Positions 1 to 10,882 are shown, counted from the first letter of the stretch. The stretch is DNA of 64,000 nt from Dimorphilus gyrociliatus (GCA_904063045.1 CAJFCJ010000001.1:2549501-2613500); one strand, 5' to 3'. Numbers and translations: made by a program. The notes: generated by a model not told the origin, from the sequence alone.

Positions 1-544
1 CGAAAGATAACGAATCGATTGTTGAATTTGGACAATCTTTATTGAAACATAAAAGGAAAAAGATTATTTAAAAGAGTTGAACAATTGTTTTATTTTATAT
101 AATTTACTTTGTAAATATGGTTTATTTTGGCAAAGTAGCATTATATCAAATTTACTGAATGATTGTGACGTCATACTTGTATGGCAATCGTATAAATTTG
201 TATGATTTTTAGCGCAGAATATTTTGTATTTACTTTCGAAAAATGTAATCTTGTTACTATAGCTGAATGAACCGTATTCGTAGTTAAAATACTGACATAT
301 CGTCTATAAAAGATAGTCTATTTATTAATAATTTAAATAATCATGATAAGGATAAAACAGTTGCTTGATCTTTCCTAAATACACTTAAAAATACATTCCA
401 CCATGTATAGTAATTGAAATATTGAAGATTTCCAACAAATCTAGATAGATTAGTGTTGTTTAAACCATAAAGACGATATTTATTATCTATTTCAAGTATT
501 TTAACTAATTACTTAATCTTTTAAGTAAAATTTCAATATTTCAA
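1..544. other. AT-rich intergenic sequence
   Basis: I see no open reading frame with support, no repeat and no RNA gene here. It lies 3' of the minus-strand secreted-protein gene. Confidence 0.5.
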
Positions 545-1853
545 TTACTTACTTAAACTATTCTGATTTATTTTACGGCAGAATACAACACAAATGCCAC
601 TTCCGATCCCTCGCAATTCTGTAGATATGTTACAGTCTTTAAAGTATTCCGCTTTAGAGTTACACCATACAACTACACTTTTAAACAATACATTTAATGT
701 ACACTGTTCAGGGAGTTTATCATCAATATACATAGAATATTCTTTACAAATCAATCCAGTAACTTTCATAATATTTGTATCATTTCTTATTGAAAAACGA
801 TGAATATCTCCAGTTTCTAGTATTATATGTGGATTAATACGATTCGTTTTCTTATCGGAATGTTTCTTATTAAGTAGAAAATGATCCAAATCTATCACAT
901 TGAATTCTAGAGACAAAATGACAAACAATTTTCTCTTTTAAGTATTCAAACAAGCTTTTAAATGAACATAAAAGTTTACTTGTTTTATATTCAGTACAAA
1001 AGACTTTTGTACAATTGCGGTTTGTTTTTACTTTATTTGAATATTCATATTCTTTATATGCAATTAGAAGAGATGTTTTAAAACCCATAGATTTTTCGCA
1101 TAATCCATTAATGTCTATCGTATCGTTTAAATGACAAACTGTATTTGTTTGTAGATTATGGCGGATATATAATACATGTTTCTCATAACTCATAAATTTA
1201 CTTTGAAAATGAAAGAAAACTGAAATATTCAAAATATAAATTGTTTTGTCTAATAAACAAGAAGAATTAACAAACAAGGTTTAGATATTTTAAAACATTT
1301 AAGACAAACAGCCTGAATTTTAGAATTATCGCATTTTGGCCATCTGTATTAATTAAAATAAGGTTGTTTTATGATTAATAATTAATGAATAATTATAAAT
1401 TGTTTAACTACGCATAACATATCGGTATTTTTTGTTCATTTTTATAGATAAATGAACATTCCATAACAATTCTTCTAGTATCTATATCAGTTTATAATAT
1501 AATGTTCATTTTTAAAAGAATAGCATCATACCAATTTCATTTGGACAGGAGAGTGTCGTTGCAAAAAAACTATCGTACCCTCCACTACTACATAATGTTG
1601 CAAAGGGAATATCTTTTTGAAATAAAGCCACTCCTCCTATACGTAGTGTATAAAGTGAACTATACAGAGTGTTATTTTGCAATTTTATTAATATTGTAGC
1701 AAAAATTTCCATATCATTCTCATTTAGAACTTTTCCTAATTTCAATTCAAACTGACTCGTATTTACAGCTATTGGTTCTATTAAGCAATTTGTAAAAGAT
1801 GTGAAAGCTCTTCTACAAAATAACAAGAGGAATAGGAAGATTATTATTTTCAT
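545..1853 (-). CDS. secreted protein of unknown function, 3 exons
   Basis: I do not recognise the family. The first exon (1853-1532) opens with a classic signal peptide (MKIIIFLFLLLFC...). A donor at 1531 (G|GTATGA) and an acceptor at 1220 (TTTCAG) keep the frame into exon 2 (1219-980). A second intron (979-907, 73 nt, GTAAAC..TCTAG) restores the frame into exon 3 (906-545), which ends in a stop. The mature chain has about ten scattered cysteines, consistent with disulphides in an extracellular protein, and no further membrane segment or domain that I can name. The second intron is needed because the exon 2 and exon 3 frames overlap and differ between 870 and 928. Exon choice is by hand, so small boundary errors are possible. 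Confidence 0.55.
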
Positions 1854-2080
1854 GATACATACACCAAACCATAAACAAGAAGAAAACTAGATATAAAAGA
1901 ATTGTTTACTAGAATGAAAGAGTGATACTCTCTAACCCCTTTGATATGGCTAATAAAAGATAATACATATTGAATTTCTATAAGTAGAGCAACTTTTTGA
2001 TTGTTTGAATAAAGTATTTCATTTCAATCGTGAGTATATTCAAAACAATGAGTCTCTGTAATACAAATAAGTATTGAACG

Positions 2081-3250
2081 ATGAGTAAACTGAAGGAAAT
2101 GGAAATTAAATTTAACAATGAAATTCTTAAAAGATACTATTCAAATGAATTGAAAAAGATATGGCCTAATCAAAAGTATCAGCAATTAGTTAAAGATTTA
2201 CTGGCAGCTGCTTCTAAGAGAGGAACGAAAACCAAATACGAAAATTATCTAATAACCAATTTTCGCTTGCGGACAGATAGTGGAAAGTGTTATCTTATTG
2301 ATAATAAGAAAGCAAATTCAAGATACGTTTCTTTGGAAGAGCTTTTTCTTATTTTAAATTCTACTCATAAAAACACTAAACATGGTGGAAAGACTAAAAT
2401 GATGTCCGAGTTATCCGCCTACTCAAACATTACGCCGTCCATTATTGATGTCTATATCAATTTTTGTGAAACGTGCTTAGAAGAAAGAAATGAAAAAGAA
2501 CCTACCGAAAATCGACCATCAACAAGTAAAAGAGAACGGGAATTTCATAAAAGAGCCGAACTGGATATAGTTGATATAAAACATTATTCAAAATATGGAT
2601 TTAAATATGTTCTTTGTTATGTTGATAACTATTCGAAATTTTCTCTTCTAAGACCGTTGAGAGATGAAAAGAAACAACTTATCTCTGAGCTGGAGAACGT
2701 TATGAGTAGTTTTGGAACACCTAAAATTTTACAACTAAACAATTCATGTAAATGCAGTATAGATGATATTTTACAGTTCAGCCAAGGATATTTTAAATTC
2801 AGTATTGTAATGGAGAATTCAGACAATTCAGAAAATACTAATGATTGTGAACGAATTAACACAGATTGGAAAGCGATACTCGAGGAAAAGGATAAAAAAG
2901 ATAATCAAACGGATTGGGAAATGTTTATACACTCTATTCAATATGAAATAAACACTAAAATTATTCGAAGAGATTGCAAAACCGCTTTCGAATTGTTTAT
3001 GGGACGTAAACCAAATTGGGGACTTTCTAGCATAGAAGGAATCCCTAAAGATGTTTTAAAAACTATTGAAACGGAAGAAGAATTAGTTGAAAATATGGCC
3101 AAATTTAAAATTAATCCTTCTATTATCTATCCTACTGGAACATCGCGATGCTTTTGTTTAACAGATTGTAAAGATGACAAATGCTTATGCAATATCAACT
3201 GTATTGAATGTACCGAAGACTGTCACGAAGGTTCTTCCTGTTTCAACTAA
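2081..3250 (+). CDS. KRBA2-like domesticated integrase, catalytic Asp lost
   Basis: This is an intronless gene of 389 aa. Residues about 105-130 hold an HHCC zinc-binding region (HKNTKHGG, then CETC) as in retroelement and Ginger integrases. An integrase core follows (about 155-310) with the first Asp region (ELDIVDI), the LRPL strand and the third acidic site (CERIN, matching the usual VERAN). The central site, normally SDNG, reads LNNS, so the second catalytic Asp is replaced by Asn. The C-terminus is a cysteine-rich tail (CFCLTDC...CHEGSSC) like that of KRAB-A-domain-containing protein 2-like proteins of invertebrates. No terminal repeats or other transposon genes flank it. Seen: the domains and the lost residue. 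Inferred: a host-retained, non-catalytic DNA-binding protein. A decaying transposon copy with an ORF still open is the alternative. Confidence 0.75.
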   Translation: MSKLKEMEIKFNNEILKRYYSNELKKIWPNQKYQQLVKDLLAAASKRGTKTKYENYLITNFRLRTDSGKCYLIDNKKANSRYVSLEELFLILNSTHKNTKHGGKTKMMSELSAYSNITPSIIDVYINFCETCLEERNEKEPTENRPSTSKREREFHKRAELDIVDIKHYSKYGFKYVLCYVDNYSKFSLLRPLRDEKKQLISELENVMSSFGTPKILQLNNSCKCSIDDILQFSQGYFKFSIVMENSDNSENTNDCERINTDWKAILEEKDKKDNQTDWEMFIHSIQYEINTKIIRRDCKTAFELFMGRKPNWGLSSIEGIPKDVLKTIETEEELVENMAKFKINPSIIYPTGTSRCFCLTDCKDDKCLCNINCIECTEDCHEGSSCFN

Positions 3251-3438
3251 TAATATATTCAATGTAAGGTTGTATTATATGTTCTTCGTACTTAATTAAT
3301 TCCAACATTGTAAACACAAAGATATATAAAGCCAAAAAAACTGCAAAATAGAAAACTATGTACTGCAATATATGTTTTTATAATCATTTCTTTTCTTTTT
3401 ATAAGTATATTCAAATAAACAGATTTTATTAGTAACAT

Positions 3439-4955
3439 CTATAGAAGTAAGTCTATTTCATGCAATACCAAATTGGAACTGGAAAAGATTCTAGCATCGA
3501 GTATTGTTCTCGCTGAAGGTCTTTCACTTTCCGTAATACTAGTCATATGGATGAGATTTGTAGAGATTTCTGAATCGGAAGGTAGTTTTTCCTGCGATTC
3601 TTGTTCATTAGTTTGTAGATTAAATAACTGCAAACCAATTACTCCTAAACCATAAATGTCACTTGAAAAGCTATAATTATTTAGCTTGGCTTCTGGAGCT
3701 CTGTAAATACTATTAACAAGATTCTTATCTTTCTCTTCGGCTTCTATGCCCATATCAAAATTTCCCATTTTCACGAGTAAGTCGTTCGAATTGTTCATAA
3801 CAAATATATTGCTCGGTTGGACGTCTTTATGCATAATCTTTTTATCATGAAGATAATCCAAAGCTGATAAGAGCATAAGCATAATTCTCTTTTCAAATTC
3901 AAAATATTCAAAATTAGATGAAGGGATACGAGATTCAATCCAATCGGATAAGGTTCCTGTACAATATTCCATTTGAATATACATATTTAAAGTGGAAAGA
4001 TGATTTAATCTCTCTAATCTCCCCTTTTCTTCATTAGACGAAAACCAATTAACTCCATCAGCTCTTTTCTCAATTTCAAACCATTTATCATAATATTTAA
4101 CGAGATTTTGATGTTTACACTGAATCAACTGATTGATTTTCTTCTATTAAAATTAATAACATCTGTTGTTGTTTTTTGAAAAAACAAAAATATCTACTAA
4201 TCTCTTACCTGACGAATACTAATTTCGTTGAATTCTTTAAAGATAATCCTTTCAAGTTTTATATTATAAACAGTATTACTTGACTTTTCCTTAGCCTATT
4301 TCAACAAGAACGTATACATCATTTTGAAAAGGTAAAACATTTAAAAGATAAATACTTTAAAACTAGTTTTGTATTGCCTTTCAACTTGAAAGTTTAACTT
4401 GAAGAAATCTTGTTGAATAGGAATATCTGCAGTATATTCTGTTAATGCTATTCCGTAGATTCTCTCCACAATATCCTTTGAAAGTTTTATCTTATCAACT
4501 GCTTTATCCGATATATTAATTTTTGGGTGATCATCTATTAAAAAATGACTTGAATTACCTTTGTTTTTTTAAATAAAATAATGATTTTAATAAGTAAAAA
4601 AATTACTATCTAATCTATAAAATTCAATATTTGCAATATCTGTCAAAGCTTTTGCCGCTGCATCTCCTTTTGCAGTTATCTCATCAATACCGTATCCCTG
4701 CATTGGTGATATTTTAATATAAAAATATCAAAAAAATTGATATATATATGATATAGTTACAATATATTTTTTATTGAAAATTGTTAATGTAACTGTTCCG
4801 CCCGAACTGCTTTTTGGACGCTGTTCAAATTTACCATAAATAACATTTTTATCAATTTCATTCAATATTAACGATGGATGAATTTTATTGGCAAAATTTT
4901 CATTTATATCCAAATTACAGTTTGGTAGACCTGTTTTTACGTTTTCTAGTGACAT
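3439..4955 (-). CDS. dsRBD plus eIF2-alpha-kinase-like pseudokinase
   Basis: The multi-exon gene starts at MSLENVKTG (4955). One dsRBD spans 4910 to about 4620, split by an intron after 4745: HPSLILNEIDK, a beta strand, then the alpha-2 helix ITAKGDAAAKAL. A linker leads to a kinase fold of the eIF2-alpha kinase type (QCKHQNLVKYYDKWFEIE, MEYCTGTLSDWIE, YRAPEAK). Key residues are missing. The glycine loop region reads NFQVERQYKTSFK with no GxGxxG, the catalytic loop is HKDVQPSN (Lys replaced by Gln), and the DFG motif reads GNFD (metal-binding Asp replaced by Asn). The VAIK-type lysine may survive (YNIK). It is most likely catalytically dead. It lies about 2-12 kb from three intact paralogues, which suggests a decoy, scaffold or dimer partner. 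The frame is open throughout, so it is not an obvious pseudogene. Confidence 0.75.
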
Positions 4956-5800
4956 ATTTAAAATGTCTTCTTAAACTTCAATTAAGATTTTTATACTCTT
5001 CACAAGTCCGATATCTTATGAATATCTTCTAGATATTCAATAAATCTCATATAAATTTCATAATACACTCAAAATATTCACTATCCTTTAGTCAGGCTCA
5101 GTATTTCATTGAGATCAATTATATTCTCTTACACACTTGGATTAGTTGAATATATTAAAAGTAAGAAATAAGACGCAGTTTTCTCTTATATATTAATATT
5201 ATCAGTATTTATTAGGTCTATTTGGTAAAAGGTATAATAATTAAGAATAAATGGTAAAAACAAAAGAAAAAACTACGTTTACACTTTATTTAAATTGATT
5301 ATTTAAACATTAAAAAAATAGGAATCAAGCTAATGAAGTGCTTTATAATAACGAATTATAGTATATTCATAATATTTTGTCATTATACTAGATCTTGTTT
5401 ATATTGTCTCTTAGTTATTTGTCATTAAAAAAGTATTCTTACCTTAAAATTAGGTCAGTGACTGACAACAAAACAATAATTTTCCTTTATTTTTTACTTT
5501 AATTAAATAATGTTTATCTTCCGTTAAATATTACGGTATTTATTAACTTCTTATTTAGGTTAATAAATTATAGATAAGGAATATATACCATACTTATGAA
5601 AACTTTGCACTTTACAATACAAACAGTATAATAATAGGAATAATAATGATAAACTTTAATTCAGAACAATTGCTTCTGTAGAATTCAAGTTAGTCATTTC
5701 TTTTAATATACAGACCACGAACTTTTCTAGTCTATATTCTATCTCCGTCGTAAACGTCAAATCAATCAAATTGAAAGATTTAGATAGGTTCCAAACTTTG
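4956..5800. other. AT-rich intergenic sequence
   Basis: About 850 bp upstream of the pseudokinase gene with no supported gene. It presumably includes that gene's promoter. I see no clear motif. Confidence 0.4.
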
Positions 5801-5829
5801 CTTAACATTTATATTCTTATTGGTTTGTG

Positions 5830-6283
5830 GTAAATGAAACCTTGGTGTAATTACTATGATCATGAAAGTAGGAGGAACTCCTTGGAGTACTATAAATCTG
5901 ATTCTCCACCTCGCAAGAAGTGTAAAATGACTCCAACATGGGATAAATTTCTTGTAGTAGTATCCTGGGATACTCAAGGTATCATTCACCTTTAATATAC
6001 AGAATCCAAAAGAGAGAATAAACGCTGATATATATATTAGCATCTTGAAGATGAGAAGATTTAGATCAGGAAAGGGTGTTAGTTGCACAAATCGACAATC
6101 CAAGATGTTATACTACAAAAAAAAAAACACAAAAGATTCTATGGAAATCACTCTATAGTAGATGCTAATACATCCAACAGACTCGCCGGCTATGGCTCCA
6201 TCCAACTACTTGTTAGGGCATTTGAAGAACGATTGGCGCGAGTCCATTGATAAAAATAGCGAATTTAATGTAAAGTAATGATT
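5830..6283 (+). mobile_element. relic of a mariner-family transposase
   Basis: Read on the + strand, the frame from about 5835 gives a transposase-like block: PWCNYYDHES, then SDSPPRKKCK, then VVVSWDTQGII. These match the mariner pattern (W..Y..E.KRQS..W, SPPPKK.K, V.VFWD..GV). After stops and frameshifts, about 6075-6110 can be read as a degenerate DNARPH-type block (AQIDNPRCY). At 6180-6280 a DSPAMAPSNYLLGHLKN block matches the YSPDLAPSDY..F..LK motif that carries the third catalytic Asp in mariners; here that residue position reads Asn. Only the C-terminal half is visible and it is interrupted several times. No terminal repeats were found. It is a dead fragment; its higher GC than the surroundings fits a foreign origin. 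Confidence 0.7.
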
Positions 6284-6920
6284 GTATATCAATTAGAATT
6301 TTTTGTTTTACTTTGTTTTTCCTATACATATACTCATTACTATAGAAATTAGATAGTTTTTCCCTCGATACCTTTAGATTAACCCTTATTTCCCTTATAT
6401 TTAGATTTGTAATTTTGTATTATCAACAATTAAATTTTAAATTACATTAAAAATTTTGTTTTCAATATTAAAAGATAAGTTAAAACTACAAAGAAAACAT
6501 AAAATATACTATAAAATCATTTTCTTTTTGGAATTCATTAATTAGAATTCATGAATTAGATGTATGATTTTAAGAGTTGTTATTTTTTTAAAATTTCAAA
6601 TTTTAACGGTTTAGTTAGGTCAATGACAGTAAGCAGAGTACTTTTCACCAACACGGGGTATGGACTATTATAAATTTATATACTGCGCTTATCTTTGCGC
6701 AGTTATGAGCACTATCACGCCTACAGGAAATGGGTAGAGAATGATGTACTATTGTATAGCGTGCGACTAGCGTGCGACAGTTACACGTGACCACAGAATA
6801 AATTGTTCAAGATTTTTCTGGTATCTAATTCGTATTTATATCATTTCAAAGAGAAAATTTACTTTTTAGATTATTATATCTTGTAATAGATCAACATTTA
6901 ATTAAGAAGTTGTCTTTAAA
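6284..6920. other. intergenic sequence with LTR-like or promoter-like elements
   Basis: Upstream of the gag-like gene there is a TATA-like block (TATAAATTTATA, about 6670-6681). A 7-bp hairpin follows (ACTGCGC / GCGCAGT, 6682-6703), then a tandem 11-mer TAGCGTGCGAC repeated twice (about 6757-6778), and an AATAAA (about 6797). This order resembles U3-R-U5 of an LTR, but I found no matching second LTR after the gene. An ordinary promoter is equally possible. Confidence 0.3.
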
Positions 6921-8855
6921 ATGGAAGTAATCGAAGTTATTAAGCCTAAGAGGCCAAAAATGTATAGCGGGCCTGATGGAGCGCTGGTGAAGAAAATGTC
7001 ATACACTCTTTCAACTATTAAACGACAAATGAAAAAACAAGTATATACCATTGGTTATCTAAAGAAAAGATTATATTGGAGTGAGAAAGTATTAGACGTT
7101 ATACGAGAAAATTTAGACGAAGCGTCAATGTCGTTTATGCGTTGGCTGGAACTGAAATCAGACTGCGTAGATATGATTGAAAAAGCGGAGAATGGATTAT
7201 ATGTGGGCAGAAGAGACAAACCCTTCGGCACTGATGTAAGCGATGATATTACGCGTGACGACGTGATTATAGATACTAATAGAATAAGGCATGAGAGGGA
7301 TATTGCTTGTTACGAGGTCATGAAAACGACAGAAAATCAAAATTATTTTTCAAATTTGAACGAGCAATTGACGAGGAAAAGAAAAGCAAGGACTACTCCG
7401 ACCGAGATATCAGCAGCAACTAGTTCCGGTTTACGAAACAGACCGTTAATTTCAAATGAACGAAGACTCAGTTTATATAGGCAGCAGACTCAAAGGCCAA
7501 GTTTTGAAGGTAATCTTCAAAACTGTGAGATATTTGTAGATGGTATTAGAGTGGGCGATAGACAAAATACATCAATCGAAATTAAACGAGAAATAATCGA
7601 TAACAGTCCAATAAAGAATTTTTCAGACATTAATATTCGTCAACAGACATCTATTTACAACAACGATATGGCAAGGTTACAAAAATCATTCGGAGAGACA
7701 GCCAAAGAGAAAACGGGAGAGAGTTTTTTAACATCGAAGCCCGTAGATAATGAAATCGAGCAGCTGGTTAGTAAACATTTGAGAAATCTAACAAAGGAAT
7801 TTGAAAGTAAAACGACAAAGATGTGGCAAACTGTGGAAGAAAGAATAACTAGCAAAATTGTTGATAAGTTGGACGGAATGGAAAAGAAATTGGATAGTAA
7901 TTGCAAAGTCATGAGGGCTGTTCAGGAACTTCATTTCGATGATATTAGTAAACGAGTTGAGTCGACAGAAAGTAAACTTGAAAAGCTTGAATACCAATCC
8001 AAAGTTAACAAGTCAATAAGTAATAAAGCGAGCACATCCAACGAAGATAAACAGATAAACAGAGAGGAACGAATCAAGTACATTGAAAGTGTTAAGCCTA
8101 TATTTAATGGAGAATTTGGATCGTTTGATAAATTTCAGACTCAATTTCAGAATATTGTCAGAAAATATAATTTTAGCAATCAAGAGAAATTACAATTATT
8201 AATAGCATCAGTTGGAGATAGTGTAAAGCCCTTATTAGATAAGTATAAGGAGGATGTAAATCATGGATATAAAAAAGCCATCCTGACATTGAAGCAAAAA
8301 TTTACGTCGTTTGACGAAGAGAACTGTAAAAAATTGATGGCGGTTGGCTCAGTCAAAAATGGTGACACTGATAGTTTGGACCGTTTGGCAGATGTTCTTT
8401 GTTCCATCCAGCAGGAATATCTGCGTGAGGGAAACTATAGTAAAGAACGCTTGAAGGGACTGGTCAATATGGTTACGCTATCGCAAATGGACCATTCTTT
8501 AAACAAGAAGTGGACACAAGCTGTCGTCAAATATAACGACCCGTCATTATCGAACTTTTTACACTTTGTGTACAGAGAAGCGACCCAAGCGCGGAAACAG
8601 GAAAATACTCCTAAACCATCTTTACTTGAATCGGCAACCAAGTGTTACTATTGCCAGAAAACGCATCTGCTGAGCAATTGTCAAGACTTTTTGAAACAGC
8701 CAGAAAGAGAGAGGCTAGCTTTCGTTGTACAGGAAGACCTATGTAAAAACTGCCTGAGTAAGCTACACGATACGGTAAATTGTTTAATAGGTCCCTGTTA
8801 CAAGTGTAAAGAGATGCTGAACTCAGCAATACACTCTTGTGGGATTCATAATTGA
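6921..8855 (+). CDS. isolated BEL/Pao-type Gag-like protein
   Basis: The ORF is 644 aa and uninterrupted. Residues about 1-170 are basic and helical, and about 270-370 are predicted coiled coil. Residues about 390-560 match the DUF1759 domain of BEL/Pao retrotransposon Gag (IKPIFNGEFGSFDKFQ style opening, later DPSLSNFLHFV). The end has BEL-type zinc fingers (CYYCQKTHLLSNC, then CKNC...HDTVNC and CYKCKE...HSC). No protease, reverse transcriptase or integrase follows: the ORF stops and the next gene is a GPCR on the other strand. Either the element is truncated and young enough to keep gag open, or the gene is domesticated, as Gag genes have been in several animals. Sequence alone does not decide. 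Confidence 0.75.
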   Translation: MEVIEVIKPKRPKMYSGPDGALVKKMSYTLSTIKRQMKKQVYTIGYLKKRLYWSEKVLDVIRENLDEASMSFMRWLELKSDCVDMIEKAENGLYVGRRDKPFGTDVSDDITRDDVIIDTNRIRHERDIACYEVMKTTENQNYFSNLNEQLTRKRKARTTPTEISAATSSGLRNRPLISNERRLSLYRQQTQRPSFEGNLQNCEIFVDGIRVGDRQNTSIEIKREIIDNSPIKNFSDINIRQQTSIYNNDMARLQKSFGETAKEKTGESFLTSKPVDNEIEQLVSKHLRNLTKEFESKTTKMWQTVEERITSKIVDKLDGMEKKLDSNCKVMRAVQELHFDDISKRVESTESKLEKLEYQSKVNKSISNKASTSNEDKQINREERIKYIESVKPIFNGEFGSFDKFQTQFQNIVRKYNFSNQEKLQLLIASVGDSVKPLLDKYKEDVNHGYKKAILTLKQKFTSFDEENCKKLMAVGSVKNGDTDSLDRLADVLCSIQQEYLREGNYSKERLKGLVNMVTLSQMDHSLNKKWTQAVVKYNDPSLSNFLHFVYREATQARKQENTPKPSLLESATKCYYCQKTHLLSNCQDFLKQPERERLAFVVQEDLCKNCLSKLHDTVNCLIGPCYKCKEMLNSAIHSCGIHN

Positions 8856-9170
8856 GAAATGTTATAAATGGTAAAATTTTGACAACATAAATCATCTTTT
8901 ACTGTTAAAAAGTTTTTCATCTTGAACATTTGATTGTAAAACATTCAATTTGTATGTAAAATCTTTCCATTTAGCGCTAACGTGTAAGCAATATCTATCC
9001 ATTGTTATTATGAATGTTCGTAAACAAAATGTAATATTATGTGAAAGACAAGTCGTGTAGTTCTAAAAACTAAAAACTGGTAATTATTGATGGTAAACAC
9101 TCTGGAAATGGAGGATAATGAAGCAATTTCTGAACTCTCTATTTGTTCCATAGATTGTCTTGAACAGTCT
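8856..9170. other. intergenic sequence, convergent ends
   Basis: About 315 bp between the gag-like gene and the 3' end of the GPCR gene. I see no pol fragment and no LTR copy. Confidence 0.5.
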
Positions 9171-10220
9171 TTAATTTAAATTTACTGTCTTCAATCTTAT
9201 TACCTTTAAAAATTCATTTCTAAACTTTGTACCAGATATTAAATAAATGTAAAAGTTACCGCCATTATTCATAAATGATAATAATGAAGTATATAATAGA
9301 TATCTAGTTATTTTAAAATATTTTTGATAGTTTCGACCATACGCTTCAATTTCTGTGAATACTATTGTTTTTATGAAATTCGGTACTGTTGTTAATAGGA
9401 AGAAAAATGAAACAAAGAGCAACATTCTTGTCAATTCCGATAAATTTTCATCATCGTTTGTTGTTGACATTGTTATTTCTCTTATCATTTGATTTCTCTT
9501 TGATAGCACGTACACCATTGCAAAGTTTATGAATAGAATTCCAATACTCGGAATTAAACCTCCAGCTATATTTTGGAAATGAGCGAGAAATTTAGTCGCA
9601 TAGGTCGTATATTGGGGATTTGATTGAATGCATACAAAGATACTATTCCACTTGTCGTTTTCATCATGAATAAAACGACTTGATCCTTTCACACCAACGT
9701 AAATAGTAAAGGAAAAGATTAATACTAGAATTAGAACTGATAGTGAACAAGCCACAAACGCCTTCCTCTTTGTACATATTGTAGATGCTTTGAGTGGAAA
9801 GAAGATAAACATACTTCTATCAATAGTCATGATCAACATCAACCATCCACTTCCAGAAAATGCAACTGGATAGGCAAAGTAAGTGATTGCGCAGGTATAT
9901 ATTTTCCTCGCATTTAGACTGAGATTGATAAAACCAGACAAAGACGTAGAAAAGATGAGACTATATAGAGCAAAAAGTGAAAAGCAGTCAAATATTGCCA
10001 AAAACCTCATATATACGGATAAAGTTGTTGTCCTAAAGCTCTTTCTACTGCTGATTATATATATCATTATATTTCCAAATATACCTAACAATACAATCAA
10101 AGACGCACAAGTTGTATAACTTATTGTGAAATATTTTGTTTCTGATTTAAAATTCAAGTAGTCTCTTAAATAGGATGAGTTTGCCATTTCATAGATGATG
10201 TAATAAGGACTAAGTAACAA
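9171..10220 (-). CDS. class A GPCR, FMRFamide-receptor-like
   Basis: A 349-aa intronless seven-helix receptor. Helices lie at roughly 36-58 (GIFGN), 70-92 (FLAIFD, the conserved Asp of TM2), 107-130, 152-174, 212-236, 262-285 (LLTTVP in place of CWxP) and 300-325. The DRY motif reads DRS. TM7 ends NNGGNFYIYLISGTKFR, which follows the NSSxNFxxYxxxGxKFR pattern of invertebrate FMRFamide-type peptide receptors rather than NPxxY. Cysteines at the top of TM3 and in the second extracellular loop could form the usual disulphide. The start may be the second Met (MANSSY), 11 codons in, which leaves an N-glycosylation site near the N-terminus. The ligand is unknown. Lineage-expanded orphan receptors of this type are common in lophotrochozoans. 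Confidence 0.8.
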   Translation of the reverse strand: MLLSPYYIIYEMANSSYLRDYLNFKSETKYFTISYTTCASLIVLLGIFGNIMIYIISSRKSFRTTTLSVYMRFLAIFDCFSLFALYSLIFSTSLSGFINLSLNARKIYTCAITYFAYPVAFSGSGWLMLIMTIDRSMFIFFPLKASTICTKRKAFVACSLSVLILVLIFSFTIYVGVKGSSRFIHDENDKWNSIFVCIQSNPQYTTYATKFLAHFQNIAGGLIPSIGILFINFAMVYVLSKRNQMIREITMSTTNDDENLSELTRMLLFVSFFFLLTTVPNFIKTIVFTEIEAYGRNYQKYFKITRYLLYTSLLSFMNNGGNFYIYLISGTKFRNEFLKVIRLKTVNLN

Positions 10221-10882
10221 TTAATTTTTATTATTTCAAATAAAGAATATCTTACTTTATTACATTTAGTTAGTGAAAAACATCAATAGGATAATGCACA
10301 AGTTTTTCATTCATTTCGTTTTTGTATCTTATATCATTAGCTTCGTTTTGTAAGAGATTAATTAATTTTGGGCGTTAAATGTTACACTTATATTATCTTT
10401 TAGTTTAAATAAATATTACATTTTTAATTCAATTATTATTAGATAATTTATTATCCTTTGTATTATTAAGACTTCCATAGTTCTCAACTTTTTTCTTGAA
10501 TTCTCTTACCCGTATCAATTGGGATTGAAAGAGTGATTGATGAAATGAAATATCTCTCTTTTCCTCTCTGATTATATGTTATTACGTTTTTTTTCTATTC
10601 AATAGTGTATCGTAATTAAATATGGGCGTTACTTTTCGTTATATAAACAAGGTAAATGATTAGTAGATACAGTTTGTACAGAGTACTGAACGCTCAGGTA
10701 GGAAAAGTTTAGATGAAGATAATGGGATATAAGAAAACAATCTTATAAAAGCCGACATCATTATTCTTTATACAGTATATACAGTGTATAAATAAAGAGT
10801 TATAAATACTTAAATAAAAAAATTTAGGACCAAACATCTGTGACTGTATTGAACACGGTTAACATGTTGTCGAACCATCGAA
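10221..10882. other. intergenic sequence
   Basis: AT-rich stretch between the GPCR start and the 3' end of the tandem kinase gene. No supported feature beyond short AT-rich motifs. Confidence 0.4.

Noticed and set aside
5780-6103. 107-codon minus-strand ORF with hydrophobic stretch
   Set aside because: It is the reverse strand of the mariner transposase relic, whose + strand motifs explain the sequence.
6180-6250. GC-rich island that looked like a possible tRNA
   Set aside because: No cloverleaf pairing with a T-loop GTTC box; it encodes the end of the mariner transposase instead.
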